A stretch of DNA of 64,000 nt from contig CM022302.1 in NCBI GenBank assembly GCA_011799875.1, positions 185,992,942-186,056,941 on the forward strand. The letters run 5' to 3'. The DNA comes from Thinopyrum elongatum (Eukaryota > Streptophyta > Magnoliopsida > Poales > Poaceae). Of the stretch, positions 1 through 12,170 are shown piece after piece. The translations under genes were made by a program, and so were the position numbers. Under the pieces are notes generated by a model. It saw nothing but the letters and a program-made list of their open reading frames with translations. It searched no databases and was not told the DNA's origin. Position 1 is the stretch's first letter. Every line of letters begins with the position of its first letter.

Positions 1-1616
1 AACACGGAGGGGAAGGTAGATGCCGTAATGGCCGAGGTCAACACCTCGGTCACCGAAGACCAGGAGGGAGCGTCCCTCCTGGCCGACGAGGGAAAAGAGT
101 CCGGGCCATCCGGACCCCCTTCGTCGACCGCTCCCGAGCCTCCGAGGCCATCGAAGGCATAGATTCCTCCCAGCGGGGAGGGGCCGGGGAGCCAACGCCA
201 GTGCTGAACACCTCCGCACGGGCGGTGGTGGGCTGGCCGGACACGCTGGAGGAGTCGGTGAGCAACTCCGTCACCGTTGAAGGGCATTGTACCCTTATGG
301 GTGCGGTTATGCAGAGTGTTCGGTCCGTCCAATCCGGACTGAGCGACGTTGTCCAAGGCCTTCTAACATGCTTTGAGGTAAGTCAAGTAATGATCCTTCC
401 TCATAATGTGGTTATAGTTCTTAGTTTAAGTAGGCCGCATACATAGCAGCCCCCGAGACTCTCCCAGGATCTTCGAAGAGACCTGCAGAGGATCAAATTC
501 GGTAGGTCGGTTAACAATGTTGATATTTCTGATGCTAACGCAGACATCTTCCGTGGCCGCGGTTGCTAATGCCACAGCGTTAGAGGAGATGGATCGGAAG
601 CTCAAGCTTTCCGATCAAGAGCTGGACCTTGTCAACAAACGTCTTGACGAGGCACAAGGTAAGCTATGTAAAAAGATGTGTATTTGCCAGATAGGGACTG
701 GCCGGACCATTAACTGATCCTTTATCTTGATGATCTTGCAGCTGCTGCCGCCGAGGTCGATGGCTTAAAGGAGGCCCTTAAGAAAGCTGAGGCCGAGGTG
801 GCCGAGAAGAGGATAGCCGCTGAGAGGGCGGTGTCCGAGCTTGAGTAGGCCAAGCGTGCTGCTAAGCAGCATGAATCTCGGGTAACCGAGGTTCAAGGGG
901 AGCTCCAGGATGCCGCTGAGAAGATTGAGGCCCTTGAGAAGGGGCGGGAGGAGCAATCCTCCTGTTTGTCCAAGGTGGAGAAAGAACTCCAGGAGGCGAG
1001 GAGTGATGCCCGAGGTGTCCGGGAGGAGCTTCGGCAAGCCGCACAAATTGCCAATGGTAAGAAATATTTATTGCAGAGTGTGTTCAGAGGCAACAGATTT
1101 GCCCTACTGACGAGGGTCTGGAGCTCCGCAGGCATCTTCGCTGAGCCCCCAAAGAATGTGGCGGCCGCGGCGAGGCACTATGCCACTCGCGAGGAGGATT
1201 CCACGCAGCGGCTCTTTTGATCACAGTTTCCGAACTCCGAGCATCCTCACCTCCTCAGCGATCAAATGCAGCAGCTGATGGAGATGCATCGGATGTCCGA
1301 GCTAGCCTTGAAGGACCTCTGTGTCAGCCTGTGGCTGGCCGAGCCCATTACAGACATCTACTTCGACCTTGTGCAAAGGCTGTGGGAGGCACCGCTCCAG
1401 ATTGACGCCGTGAAGCGGTCGGCGTGCCTTGAGGGGGCGAGGCTCGCGTTTGCGAAGACCATGGTTCATTGGCCAAGGATTAATCGAATGCAGATGGCCA
1501 CTGGTCCTCCACCCCAGGGGAAGGAGCATCGCCGCCCTGAGCAGTACTTCGCGCAGGTGATGACCGGAGCGCGGGCGATAGAGGGCCAGTGTTCGAAAAA
1601 TGTAATGCTTGAGTAG
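1..1616 (+). pseudogene. Antisense extra ORF of element A, coiled-coil 'putative gypsy type transposon' protein
   Basis: The coding potential spans several exons. A first exon reads to a GAG/GTAAGT donor at 377 but has a stop at 160-162 and a frame change near 200. A second exon covers 544-658 (acceptor CAG at 541-543, donor GTAAGC at 659). A third runs from 742 to TAG at 1614-1616. The third exon is rich in A, E and K heptads (about 760-1050), as in a long coiled coil. Its C-terminal part contains LVQRLWEAP and RSACLEGARLAFA, a pattern common in the grass family annotated as putative gypsy type transposon. In-frame stops lie at 846-848 and 1218-1220. It runs opposite to element A's gag, so it is antisense to the genomic RNA. 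Its function is unknown to me. Confidence 0.65.
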
Positions 1617-2855
1617 ATGTAGCAAGCTTGTACCAAGTGGGATTTATGCTTTATTATGCGCCCTGCAAACTTAGTGATTAAATTTTGACTCCTGTGTGGC
1701 CGTATGTTTAGTTCTGAAAGCTACCAGTCATCGGCTTCAGCCCCCAAGTGAATATCACGAAGGGTGTTTTGTTTCCGTACTGTTACCCTTAGCCAACGTC
1801 TTGGTGCCCGGAGGCGGTAGTGCGGGAACGAAACCAGGCGATCAGACTATTCAGTTTTACTGCTTTCACTTAGCCTTAGGAGCTTGACGGTGAGGACTAG
1901 GGACTAGCCCCTGGTGTATTTGTGATGTACTTGGGGGTCGAAGCCTGTCCTTTCCAATCACATGGTTTGTGTTAAGACGAACCCTTCGTGTGACACAGCG
2001 AAATCGCCAACGATTTTTAGAGTCCAACCTCGTCATCGGATTGCAGACCCGTTCACGCTTACTATGATGATCAGTTTTTGGCTTTTTCCTCCTGAGTTAC
2101 TTGACCGGGCGAACCAGCAGTACGATCGCAGGGGTTCTCCCTTTGCCCTCTTAGCCGAACAAGCGGAACATAAGGAGCAAACACAAGAGCCGGGCAACCC
2201 AACTATTGACCCAAGACATAGTTTGGAATAGATGCATATAGTGCAATATCCGAGACGCCGGACACCTAGCGGGAAGCGGTGCCGGACTTACAGATATTGA
2301 GCTGATGTATAAATCGAACTCATAACTAATTAATATATTTTCATGCCGGGCTGTTCGAAGAGCGAGGAGAGAATCGGAAAGGGACAGAAAAATTGCAAGA
2401 TGCAGATATCCGAACACCATAAAGGGTGTTTTTATTATTTCTCGTAATCTCAGGACGTCTAACCGTACAATTCGAATTGCGAAGGAAGTACTTGCAAGAG
2501 AGAAAGAAAAAGAAAATTTATAGAGTAATGGTTGACGCAGGGTCTTGATGCGTGAGTTGAAGCCTTCACTGTGCCCTGCTGCATGTCTGGGCCTTTGCTT
2601 CTGATAGGTGGGGGTTGGGACCTTCGATGAGACCTTGATGGGCGAGGACCCTGCTGATGAAGCTTTAAACTTGGGGGTATCCGGAATTGGTCCCCGGGTC
2701 GTCCGAAGACGAGGTAATTATGAAGTTCAGTTTAACCGAACATGTACTTTGGATTAATGTATGCCTCGCGGCTGCCCATGGTATTTTGAGTGCGAAGTTG
2801 TGCTGACGAGGCATGTGGAGCGTGAAGAATGTGGGCGTGCGTGGGGCACGTATCC
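1617..2855. other. Non-coding interior of element A, pol deleted
   Basis: No reading frame here resembles a known domain. It lies between the 3' end of the antisense ORF and the protease remnant, where an intact element would have the rest of pol. I see no repeats or second element in it. Confidence 0.5.
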
Positions 2856-3704
2856 CTATTTGCGGCGAACGCATGCGGGTTCCCATGATGGGGAACAGGT
2901 TTGAACCCATTTACTATTGTCGCCGGCCTGTACAGTGGGTCGGCATCCGGGCCTATATGGGCCGGTGTGGTCTTTGGCCGCTAGGGCCGCAGTGTGCTCT
3001 TCAGTTTGAAGTGAGCATTCTGTGTTGGCGTTGATAGTTATGACACCCGAAGGACCAGGCATTTTCAACTTGAGGTACGCGTAGTGCGGAATGGAATTGA
3101 ATTTAGCGAACGCTGTTCGGCCGAGGAGTGCGTGATAGCCACTGTGAAAACGTGCAATATCGAAGATCAAGTCCTTGCTTCAGAAATTATTCGGAGATCT
3201 AAACACCACTTCGAGTGTCACGGTGCCCGTGCAGTGGGCCTCCACTCCCGGAATGACTCCCTTGAAGGTGGTGTTACTGGGTTTAATCCTTGATGGATCA
3301 ATCCCCATTTTCTTCACTGTATCCTCGTATATCAAATTGAGGCTACTTCCTCTGTCCATTAGGACTCTAGTGAGGTGGAATCCATCGATGATGGGGTCCA
3401 GCACTAGGGCTGCGGACCCTCCATGGCGTATACTGGTGGGATGATCCCTGCGATCGAATGTGATCGGGTAGGCTGACCATGGATTGAACTTCAGCGCTAC
3501 TGCCTCGATGGAGTATACGTCCCGTAGCGCTCGCTTCCTCTCCTTCTTCAGTATGTGGGTTGCGTAGATCATGTTTACCATCTTAACCTCGAAAGGGAAG
3601 GGTTTCTGGCCTCCACTATTTGGCCTGCGGGGCTCGTCATCGTCCTCGCTTCTTGGGCTTTTGCCCGAGTCTTCGGCTCTGAGTTTGCCGGCATGTTTGA
3701 TCAT
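2856..3704 (-). pseudogene. Retroviral-type aspartic protease region of element A
   Basis: Two consecutive minus-strand segments in one frame are separated by a stop near 3180. The first contains DRGSSLNLIYEDT, the active-site region of plant Gypsy proteases, where the usual motif reads D-G-G-S-S; here the second residue is R. The second contains YHALLGRTAFAKFN and YAYLKLKMPGP, typical of the stretch between protease and RT. Homology fades at about 2990 and RT is absent. It would cleave the Gag-Pol polyprotein, but the stop and the deletion make this copy inactive. Confidence 0.75.
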
Positions 3705-4160
3705 TCAACAAGTTCGGTTGGAGTGGTTGGCAGGCTTCTCTGATGTGCCGTATATCTAGCAAGGCCTGTCCAGAATTGTGTCCAGCCTAGACGGGCCACC
3801 ACTGTTGCCTTTAAGGGCTTTCTTTCGGGTTCCGGACTTCTAGTTTCAGAATCCAGCATTTACTGTCGTATCCTCGCCCTCGCCGTCATTTTGGCGATGT
3901 TTATTCTTGCTGCATCGGGGCTTTCCATTTCCGTCCCGAACCTCGGAGGTACCGGGTGTATCTGGGTTGGTGTTCTTGCGAGCAAGCTAACTGTCTTCGC
4001 CCGCGCAAAAGCGGGTCATGAGGGAAGTAAGGGCTGCCATAGTTCTTGGTTTGTCCTGGCCAAGCTATCGTACAAGCCATTCATCCTTGACGCTATGCTT
4101 AAAGGTAGTCAAGGCTTCGGCATCCGGACAGTCAACGATCTGATTTTTCTTAGTCAGGAA

Positions 4161-6350
4161 TCAGTTCCAAAATTGTCGGGCAGATTCTCCGGGTTGTTGC
4201 GTGATGCGATTTAAGTCGTCAGCATCTGGAGGCTGGACATAGGTGCCCTGGAAGTTTTCTTGAAAAGCGTCCTCAAGCTCTTCCCAGCAACCTATAGAGC
4301 CTTCGGGAAGGCTGTTCAGCCAATGTCGAGCTGGGCCTTTAAGCTTGAGCGGCAAATATTTAATGGCGTGGAGGTCGTCTCCTTGCGCCATGTGAATGTG
4401 GAGGAGGAAATCCTCTATCCATACAGCTAGATCTGTGGTTCCGTCGTATGATTCGATGTTCACAGGCTTGAAGCCTTCTGGGAATTGGTGCTGCATTACC
4501 CTCTCTGTGAAGCACAGGGGGTGTGCGGCGCCCCGAACTCAGGCTACGTCATGAAGGAGGTCTTCGGCCCTCCTACTCTGCTACTGCTCCCGGACTCTAT
4601 CGTTTCGGTTTAACCGATTGTAGTATCCTTCCCGATATGCAGGCAGATCCTCTCTGGGTCTGTAGATGGACCTGGTATGGCCTCCACGAGCATCTAGGTC
4701 ATGGTGGAGGTCGTACTCGTAAGTGGGCGGCACCTGATCCTTGCCGTGACGGTGAGGTGGGGCGGCTGGATGTTCGGCCTCGTTAGCTTCCCTGTCCCGC
4801 CCTCTAGGGGGTCGGTCTGGCTGTTCAGCATTTGTATACGTCAGGCGTGTTGGCTCTATAGCCTCGTCATTGAACTGGGGCAATAGCCTTCGTTTCGGAT
4901 AACTCCTGGTTGGCTGATCGCGGCCGTACCCCTCTTCGGCAGCTAGGACTTTAGTCCATCGGTCGTTGAGGGTGTCCTGTTCAGCCTTGATTTTGCGTTT
5001 TTGCTTCTTTAGGCTACGAGCGGTGGCTAAAAGCCTCTGCTTGAACCGTTCTTGCTCCAGAGGGTCTTCGGGGACAATAAAATTGTCCTCCCCGAGACTG
5101 GCCGCCTCTTTAGAGAGTGGGAGGTAGTTGCTATCCTCGGAGTCTTCGTGGCTTTCCGGATTGAGCGGGTCCTCCTGCCCCGTGGGGTCATCATGATGAT
5201 GCTCGTTGGTTGCGTCTCCGGCGAGGTCATCCGTATGATTTACGGTGCCATTCTCCGCCGAGTCTATGTTGCTTGCGTGGCTTCGACGTGGTTTCGATCG
5301 ACGGCGCTGTTTTCGGCATTTGGGAGGCTCATCTCTGTGCTTGCCTTGATCCTGCTCAGGAGTGTCGTTGCCGTCCTTTGGGGTGTCCACCATGTAAATG
5401 TCGTAGGTGGATGTGGCCGACCAGCGGCCCGTGACGGGGGGACCGACCTCAGCATTAGCCGCGGTTACGTCCTCCTCGTCCATGTATTCGGCATTCTCCA
5501 AATTATAGTCTAACATATCAGTTAAATCATTGATAGTTGCTACCAAATGGGTGGTGGGTGGGGCGCAAAATTCCCTGTCGAACGCCTCGAAGGGTCGGTG
5601 ATTGAAGGTGTAGGGCAGGTTCTCCTGGATAGTCATTTTCTGAATTCCGTCTAGCGCCTCGTTCAAAATATCGAGGGTTGTCGGACTTGAGGGTTCTAGG
5701 CCAGACTTTGTGGTGACGAAGCGGAGGTCGGTCTGTAACTCAACTGATCCTTGGTCCCGGGCGGACCTATCTTCAGGATTCGGGATCGAAACCTCGAGGG
5801 GCACCGGATTGTCCTCGGATACTGAGGGTGTGCTTTGACCCTCCTGTGCACCTTCCACGCCAATGTTTGAGGTCGGGTCATTTTGGGCCGGGGGTGACCC
5901 CTGGCCGCTATTCGCGGACTCAGGGTGCAGGCTCGAGGCCAGCAAGGAGTTGTGGGGGAGGAGCTTGGCTGAGATCGAATCTTGGCTTCCGACCTCTTGT
6001 TCTGCCTCAAGGGCCGGGGATAAATCCTCCGCCGATGTGAGTTTGGTTGACGGTGGGGTAAGGTACCCTCTCTCAGGGAGTCCTTCCTGGCTCAAAGCCG
6101 TTTGGTGGACTGGGGCCGATTCACAGATCGGATCGGAGGTGTACGTCAGAGCATGTGCGGCAAGGCCTGCGGGGGTGGTGAATCCGGTGAAAACCAAATC
6201 CCCCTGCGTGTCAATAACGTACTCCAGATTGCCGAATCAAATCCGGTGTTCGGGAGCGAAGTTGTCGACCTTGTCAAGATGGCCGGTCGAATCGGCGTGC
6301 AGTACAATGCTACCAAAAGTGAAGAGTTGTCCAGGGACGAAGAGATCCAT
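4161..6350 (-). pseudogene. gag of element A, broken
   Basis: Capsid-like protein of the retrotransposon particle. A plausible start is the ATG at 6350 (MDLFVPGQLF). A stop at about 6237-6239 interrupts it, then the frame is open from 6236 to 4581 with a variable acidic and basic N-terminal half, including a lysine/arginine-rich KQKRKIKAEQ stretch. The conserved retrotransposon gag domain follows in another frame at 4496-4161, with WIEDFLLHIHMAQGDD, ARHWLNSLP and CWEELEDAFQENFQGTY. At least one stop and one frameshift are present. The LTR lies directly upstream (right), as expected for a minus-strand element. Confidence 0.8.
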
Positions 6351-6433
6351 GGAACTGATGTCCTCTCCAAGGACTAAGCGAGCCGTCGATCCTTCCGGTG
6401 ATCCAACAGCGGAACTCTCAATGAAAGCACCAA

Positions 6434-6882
6434 TGTCGGTGTCAAAACCGGCAGACCTCAGGGTAGGGGGTCCCGAGTGTGGATCTAGGATCGATGGGTA
6501 ACAAGGGACGACGAACACAGTGTTTACCCAGGTTTGGGCCCTCTCGAAGAGGTAATACCCTACGTCCTGCTTGATTGTATTGATTGTATAACATGGTTTA
6601 TAGAGTAGATCTACCTCGAGATCAGTATGAGCTAAACCCTAGGCTACAGGGGGATGAAGATAGCTCTCCCCCTAATGACTACAACCCTCTGTTTATATAG
6701 ACACCGATAGGGTTAGGGTTACTGAAGATAGATTACAACAAGAGGGAAAGAGATCTCGTCCACCCTTGACTTGGAGGGTACACCTTGGCTTCACAGGTCT
6801 CCGGTCACCACACGGCTCCACCAATCCGGCCCATGCATAATGGGCCGTCACCCCGAGGTCCCCTTAGTCCATGACTCGCTCA
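6434..6882 (-). repeat. LTR of element A (5' LTR relative to its genes)
   Basis: It starts TGTCGGTGTCAAAACCGG and ends ACTCGCTCA, giving TG...CA ends of 449 bp. It holds the motif ACCCAGGTTTGGGCCCTC and the following CCTACGTCCTGCTT, shared in diverged form with the LTR at 57199. On the minus strand, the sequence just inside the LTR reads TTGGTGCTTTCATTGAGAG (6415-6433), the likely primer-binding region. The ends are inferred from TG/CA and the abutting RT of element B, because the other LTR is outside the window. Confidence 0.7.
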
Positions 6883-6883
6883 C

Positions 6884-9800
6884 CCAGCGTTCCTAGGGAG
6901 GTAATCGAGCACCACCTTGCTGTCTACCCTCATGCTCGGCCCGTCAAGCAGAAAGTTAGGAAGCAAACTTTAGAGCGGCAGCAATTCATTATTGAAGAGA
7001 TCAAGAAACTTGAAGCCGTTGGTTAGGTCAGAGGAGTGTTACACCTGACGTGTTTGGCGAACCCGGTGGTGCTGCACAAGGCGAATGGGAAATGGAGGCT
7101 TTGCATAGACTTCACAGATCTGAATAAGGCATGCCCGAAGGACCCATTCCCCTTGCCGTGCATCGACCAGATTGTGGATTCCACTTACGGGTGTGATCTG
7201 CTTTCCTTCTTGGATGGATACTCTGGATACCATTAGATATTCATGTCCAAAGAGGAAGAGGAGAAGACCACGTTCATAACCCCATGTGGCACGTACTGCT
7301 TTGTGTGGATGCCCTTCGGGTTAAAAAGCGCTAGATCCACCTTTGCAAGAGCAGTGCAAATTGGTTTTGAGCCACAGTTGCACAGGAATATTGAAGCTTA
7401 CATGGATGATATAGTGGTCAAAACCAAGGACAAATCAACACTCATTCAGGACTTGGAAGAGACCTTTGCTAATCTGCGCAAGATCAACTTGAAGTTGAAC
7501 CCTGAGAAGTGTGTGTTTGGCGTTCCCTCCGGCAAGCTACTTGGCTTATTTGTATCTCACCGGGGGATAGAGGCCAACCCCGACAAGATCAGAGCAATCG
7601 AGCAGACTCAAGCACCCAAGACAGTCAAGGACGTGAGGCATTTAACTGGATGTGTTGCCGTGCTGAGTAGGTTCATTTCCAAGTCTGCTGAGCGCGCCTA
7701 GCCATTCTTCAAAATTCTGAAGAAGGCAGGGCCAATGAAGTGGACCCCGGAAGCAGAAGCAGCGCTGCGAGACTTAAAAGCATATCTTCCTCTGCTCCCA
7801 CCTTGGTCGCTCCCAAACCACAAGAGCCGTTGCTGCTATACTTAGCGGCAACCTATCAAGTGGTTAGTGCAGCACTAGTGGCGTAGCGGGAAGTAGATGA
7901 AGGAGCAGCCGTAGCTACTGTCCTCCTCGGAGAAGGAAGTGAACCAGTCGCGGCAAGGTTAGGTACCGATCAGGAGAAAGAAGAGCAGGATAACGAAGGC
8001 AATCCCAAGACCACGGCAAGGAAAAAGGGAGTGTAGCGGCCGGTGTACTTTGTTAGTTCCCTGTTGTAGGGGGCTAGATCAAGGTACTCTGGAGTGCAAA
8101 AGTGATCTTCAGCCTCATCATGGCCTCAAGGAAACTGCGCCACTACTTCCAAGCCCACGAGATCACAGTTGTCACTCGTTTCCCTTTGCAACGCATACTG
8201 AGGAACCCTAAGGCCACCGGCAGAATAGTTGAATGGGCATTGGAGTTGTCAAGCTTTGGTCTGAAGTATGAGAGTACTTCAACCATTTAGAGTAGGGCAC
8301 TGGCGGAGTTCATTACAGAATGGACACCTACTCCAGATGAAGAGACACCAGAAACAGTTATCCCCGGCAAGGAGGCACCCCAAGAATGGATCATGTATTT
8401 TGACGGTGCCTTCTCACTGCAAGATGCAGGGGCTGGCGTGCTCCTTGTTGCACCCACTGGAGAACACCTCAAATATGTGATCCAAATGCATTTTCCCAGG
8501 GAAGAGGCCACCAACAACACTGTGGAATATGAAGGGCTCCTTGTCGGGCTAAGAATTGCAACAGAATTGGGAATTGAGAAGTTGATCATTCGTGGAGACT
8601 CGCAGCTCGTAGTGAGACAAGTAAACAAGGATTATCAGAGTCCATTGATGGAGGCATATGTAGAGGAAGTGAGGAAGCTGGAGGAACATTTTGATGGATT
8701 GCAAACAGAGCATGTGCCACGTGCGAAAAATAGCATCGCTGATCATCTATCAAAATGCGCCGCACAAAAGCTCCCTGTGGAACCAGGGACTTTTGTTCTC
8801 CACCTTACTCAACCCTCAGTATCCCTGACAGCGATGGCCAGAAAAAGGAGGAAATTGGACTCCGGCAAGCATCTCCTGGCAGGGCTCCCCGAAGTCCCCG
8901 ATAGAGAGGTTACCGGGAATAACTCCACTTCGCCTGGTGAGCAGCACCCTCCTGCCGAACTACAAGTTCTTGCGGTTGAGATATGCGCTCCCACGAACGA
9001 GGAGGTGCCATTTGTCCTTGTTACCGAGCCTCAGGCTCCAACTTGGGCACGACACATAGTCCATTACCTCCAAACAGGAGAACTTCCTGAGGAGCAAGAA
9101 GAAGCCGAAAGGGTAGCCCGGAGGGCCAGTATGTATCAATTTGTCGATGACACGTTGTACAGAAGAAGGCCCAACGGTGTGAAATTGAAGTGCATTTGCC
9201 GGGAAGAGGGGAAGGAACTGTTGGCAGAAATACACAAAGGCATGTGCGGCTCCCATATTGGATCAAGAGCCTTGGTTGGAAAAGCTTTCCGGCAAGGTTT
9301 CTACTGGCCCACGGCCCTCCAAGATGCAATTGAGCTAGTCACTAGATGTGAAGCCTGCCAGTTCCACTCCAAGAACATCCAAAAACTTGCTCAAGCTCTC
9401 TAGACGATCCCTTTGTCATGGCCATTTTCGGTCTAGGGGCTCGACATCTTGGGCCCCTTCCCCCGTGCTACCGGGGGCTTTGAATTCTTGTACGTTGCAA
9501 TCGATAAGTTTACAAAGTGGTCGGAAGTGGAGCCTGTGAGGAAGGTGACTGCACAATCAGCTATCAAGTTCTTGAAAGGATTGGTGTGCCGTTTCAGAAT
9601 ACCCGCCAGAGTTATCACTGACAACGGCACCCAGTTCACAAGCCGCGCCTTCATGCAATATGTGCAAACCCTCGGAAGCAAGGCTTCATTCACCTCTGTT
9701 GCTCATCCCAGGAGCAATGGCCAAGCTGAGATGATGAACGCTGAAGTGCTGCGTGGGCTCAAGATAAGGACTTTTGATAAGCTGCAAAAGTGCGGCAGAC

Positions 9801-10279
9801 GCTGGATCGACGAGCTGCTGGTGGTTCTTTGGTCCCTCCGTATGACACCAAATCGAGCTACCGACCATACTCCCTTCTCCCTAGTCTATGGGGCAGAAAC
9901 AGTGATCCCCACGGAACTCATATACTGGTCACCTCGATTATTTGCCTACGATGAAGTAGAGCAAGAGCAGCACCGGCATGACGATGCCGTGCTCCTTGAG
10001 GAGAACCGTCTCCAGTCTGCTGTGCGTGTTGCACGCTATCAGCAAGCCCTGCGCCGCTATCACAGCCGCATGGTTCATGACCCGAGCCTTGAGGAAGGCG
10101 ACCTTGTCCTTAGGCGTGTTCAGTCCGCCAAGGGTACCAAAAAGTTGACGCCAAAGTCGGAAGGCCCTTACCGGGTGGTACGAGTCACCAGACCTGGCGC
10201 AGTCCGTCTGGAGACGGAAGATGGCATTCAAATGCAAAACTCATGGAATATTGAGCATCTTCGTAAGTTCTACCCGTAA
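6884..10279 (+). pseudogene. pol of element B: reverse transcriptase, RNase H, integrase
   Basis: RT is at about 6891-7701 with KWRLCIDFTDLNKACPKD and the catalytic YMDD at 7399-7410. It is cut by TAG stops at 7024, 7234 and 7699. The connection and first RNase H part (7702-8290) is frameshifted, with a stop at 8288. A second RNase H follows (about 8390-8760) with acidic residues in FDGAF, VEYEGL, GDSQLV and IADHLS, an archaeal-type extra domain typical of the Tat lineage. The integrase zinc-binding part is at about 9225-9375. Two further TAG stops follow at 9401 and 9434, then the integrase core and C-terminus to 10279, with LDILGPF, TDNGTQF and GQAEMMN supplying D, D and E. The catalytic residues survive but many stops make it non-functional. 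Confidence 0.9.
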
Positions 10280-10284
10280 GGCGC

Positions 10285-10310
10285 GGCTGCCGGGCCTAGC
10301 CCCGGCAGCC
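10285..10310 (+). other. Perfect GC-rich hairpin just after the pol stop of element B
   Basis: GGCTGCCGGG (10285-10294), the loop CCTAGC, then CCCGGCAGCC (10301-10310). It begins 5 bp after the integrase stop codon. Its role is unknown; it could act in RNA 3'-end formation or be incidental. Confidence 0.6.
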
Positions 10311-11426
10311 ACCCTTTTGTACAAGCCTTGTCGATGTGCATGTAACCCTTTGTACAAAGCCATGCACAGACCTTGAGCACAGACAATAAAATGAAGCACT
10401 GGCACCCTAAAAACTTGCATGCATGATTAGCTTAGCATAAATTTGCCATGATCATTTAGATGAGATCATATGTTCCTATGTTTTCTTCTGCACTAACTGC
10501 AGGGCTCTTGCCGTGGGCTCCATCCCAAAAAGAAGAGATGGAAACAAGCCTACATATCGATCCCTGAAAAGCCAAACAGATAAGTTTCTTTCTACCCATG
10601 AACATGTCTGTGTAAGAAGAAAACTTGTGCATAGAAAAACCTTGTCACCTTCAAAACATTTGTGGTCCCATCCCTTGATTCGAATATTATTTCAGTCAAG
10701 ATGGTTGAAGTAGCATTTGACAGAGAAGGTTCGATGGGGGGCTGGTTCCCTTCCATAGTTTTGAGCTCGGCAAGCCAGGCTATGCGGCAACAACGGAAGG
10801 CACCAGCAAGATAGCTTGCCGGAAAAACTTGTTTACATAAAAGTATAGAGGCGTTCCTCCTCTGCATGGATGTAGTACATGCACAAGTACCCGGCAAGCC
10901 TGTCTTTTTTCATTAATATGCAGATAAACAAGTACAAACCTTACAGAGTACAAACATGGATAGAAGAAATTACATATTTGAGACTAAAATTTGGCAAATG
11001 CCTACATGTTTTAGATTAAAAAAAGATAAGTGCCCCGTAATCCCTTTCTTGTCACTCTCCTCCTAGAAACTACAGTAGGAGACAAAGAGGGCAAAAGGGG
11101 TGCCTAGGCAGAAGCCCAGCCTGACACCGTCAGGGCCCGTGGGACGCAGCCTGACAAGATCGAGAGTGCGCGGGCGAAGGCGAGGGACGGAGAGAGCGGC
11201 TAGGCGGTGCCCTGGTCACCGCCACTAGGGCCAGCAGGGCACGGCAGCTCGAACACCGGCAAGGAAGACGAAGCCGGAGTCCACGGGGAAGCCTGCCGGG
11301 GTCCAGCTGGAAGACTGCTGGAGGAGGCGGAGACACCTTCCACACCCAACACCCCGGCAAATCGCCTTGCCGGGGAGGAGATGCAGGTGCAGATGGTGGT
11401 GCTGCCGGCTGACGGTGATAGTGCGG
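10311..11426. other. Spacer of element B between pol and antisense ORF
   Basis: Non-coding. It holds several scattered copies of CTTGCCGG-type motifs that recur in the LTR. No other domain or repeat was recognised. Confidence 0.5.
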
Positions 11427-12092
11427 CTAGTGTTTAGCCGGAGTCAGAGCCGTCGTTCTCTCTATTGGTGCCGTCGTCATCGCCATCACTGTCCTCCTCG
11501 TCCTATTGCTCGAGGAGGAGCTTTCGTCGTCGGTCGAGCTCTTTGCGCAGCACCCTAAGCGAGCACCCGAACGCCCAAAGACCTTGATGGAGAGCAGGGT
11601 GGCATCCATTAACTTGAAGTGAAGGACGTGCCCTGCCGCCAAATTGTGGGCACGGGCGACGGTTTTCCAGCCACGCCGGAGAAGCATGACATGAGGCGCA
11701 GGGAACTCTACGTTCGCCCGCATGCTGCCATTACAGCAGCCCCTCATGTGCAGCCTCAACCCCGGCGGCTGTTCGACCTCCATCACCCTTGCGAATGGAG
11801 TGGGAAACCAAAGATGGCTGCGCGGAGGCCCCCGCAGCTTAATGATGAATACCAGTGGCTGGTCCCCAACGTGGCCTTCGTTCGAGTCTGGAGCAGCTGG
11901 AGGAGGGGTGATCAAAGCATCGGCCCGTCCTCCTCGACCCCGAGCGCCACGACGGCCGCGTCCACGTCCTCTACCACCTCCTCTCACGACGGGCTCCGCC
12001 CCTGCGTCCCCAACAGGAGGAGGAAGGCGCTGTCGAGCAGAAACCCTCGTCGCCACCACTGGAACACCACCATGCCCTCTCCCCCTTGCCAT
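11427..12092 (-). CDS. Antisense B3-like ORF of element B, 221 aa, uninterrupted
   Basis: I chose the ATG at 12092 (MARGRGHGG). It lies about 75 bp after a consensus TATA box; the longer frame would start upstream of that box. Residues 38-56 are an RG-rich basic stretch. Residues 94-173 look like a plant B3 DNA-binding fold: a short hydrophobic opening, GLRLHMRG, then MLLRRGWKTVARAHNL, LHFK and SIKVFG. An acidic serine tail follows (about 185-195). By analogy with B3 proteins it may bind DNA in the nucleus; this is inference from pattern alone. It runs antisense to pol and lies 552 bp from the 3' LTR. The frame is open although pol in the same copy carries many stops. The closest relative in this window is the ORF at 26279. 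Confidence 0.7.
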   Translation of the reverse strand: MARGRGHGGVPVVATRVSARQRLPPPVGDAGAEPVVRGGGRGRGRGRRGARGRGGRADALITPPPAAPDSNEGHVGDQPLVFIIKLRGPPRSHLWFPTPFARVMEVEQPPGLRLHMRGCCNGSMRANVEFPAPHVMLLRRGWKTVARAHNLAAGHVLHFKLMDATLLSIKVFGRSGARLGCCAKSSTDDESSSSSNRTRRTVMAMTTAPIERTTALTPAKH

Positions 12093-12156
12093 GGTGGAGA
12101 GAAGATGCCAGCAGGAAGAAGGAGGAGAAGTGTGTGAGTAAGCACCTCGCTCGCAT

Positions 12157-12170
12157 CCCCTTTTATAGGC
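12157..12170 (-). promoter_or_regulatory. TATA box of the antisense ORF in element B
   Basis: The minus strand reads GCCTATAAAAGGGG, about 75 bp upstream of the ATG at 12092. The identical 14-mer precedes the related ORF in element C at 26194-26207. This suggests an internal antisense promoter, separate from the LTR. Confidence 0.7.

Larger units (their letters stand above)
1..6882 (-). mobile_element. Gypsy LTR retrotransposon A (Tat-like), incomplete
   Basis: Read on the minus strand, the order is LTR (6434-6882), gag (6350 to 4161), protease (3704 to about 2990), a non-coding stretch, then an antisense ORF on the plus strand (1616 back to the window edge). This order matches plant Tat-lineage Gypsy elements, which carry an extra antisense ORF between pol and the 3' LTR. 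RT, RNase H and integrase are missing between about 2990 and 1616, so this is an internally deleted copy. The 3' LTR would lie left of the window. At 6883 the sequence switches directly to the RT of element B, so A appears inserted in B. Confidence 0.8.
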
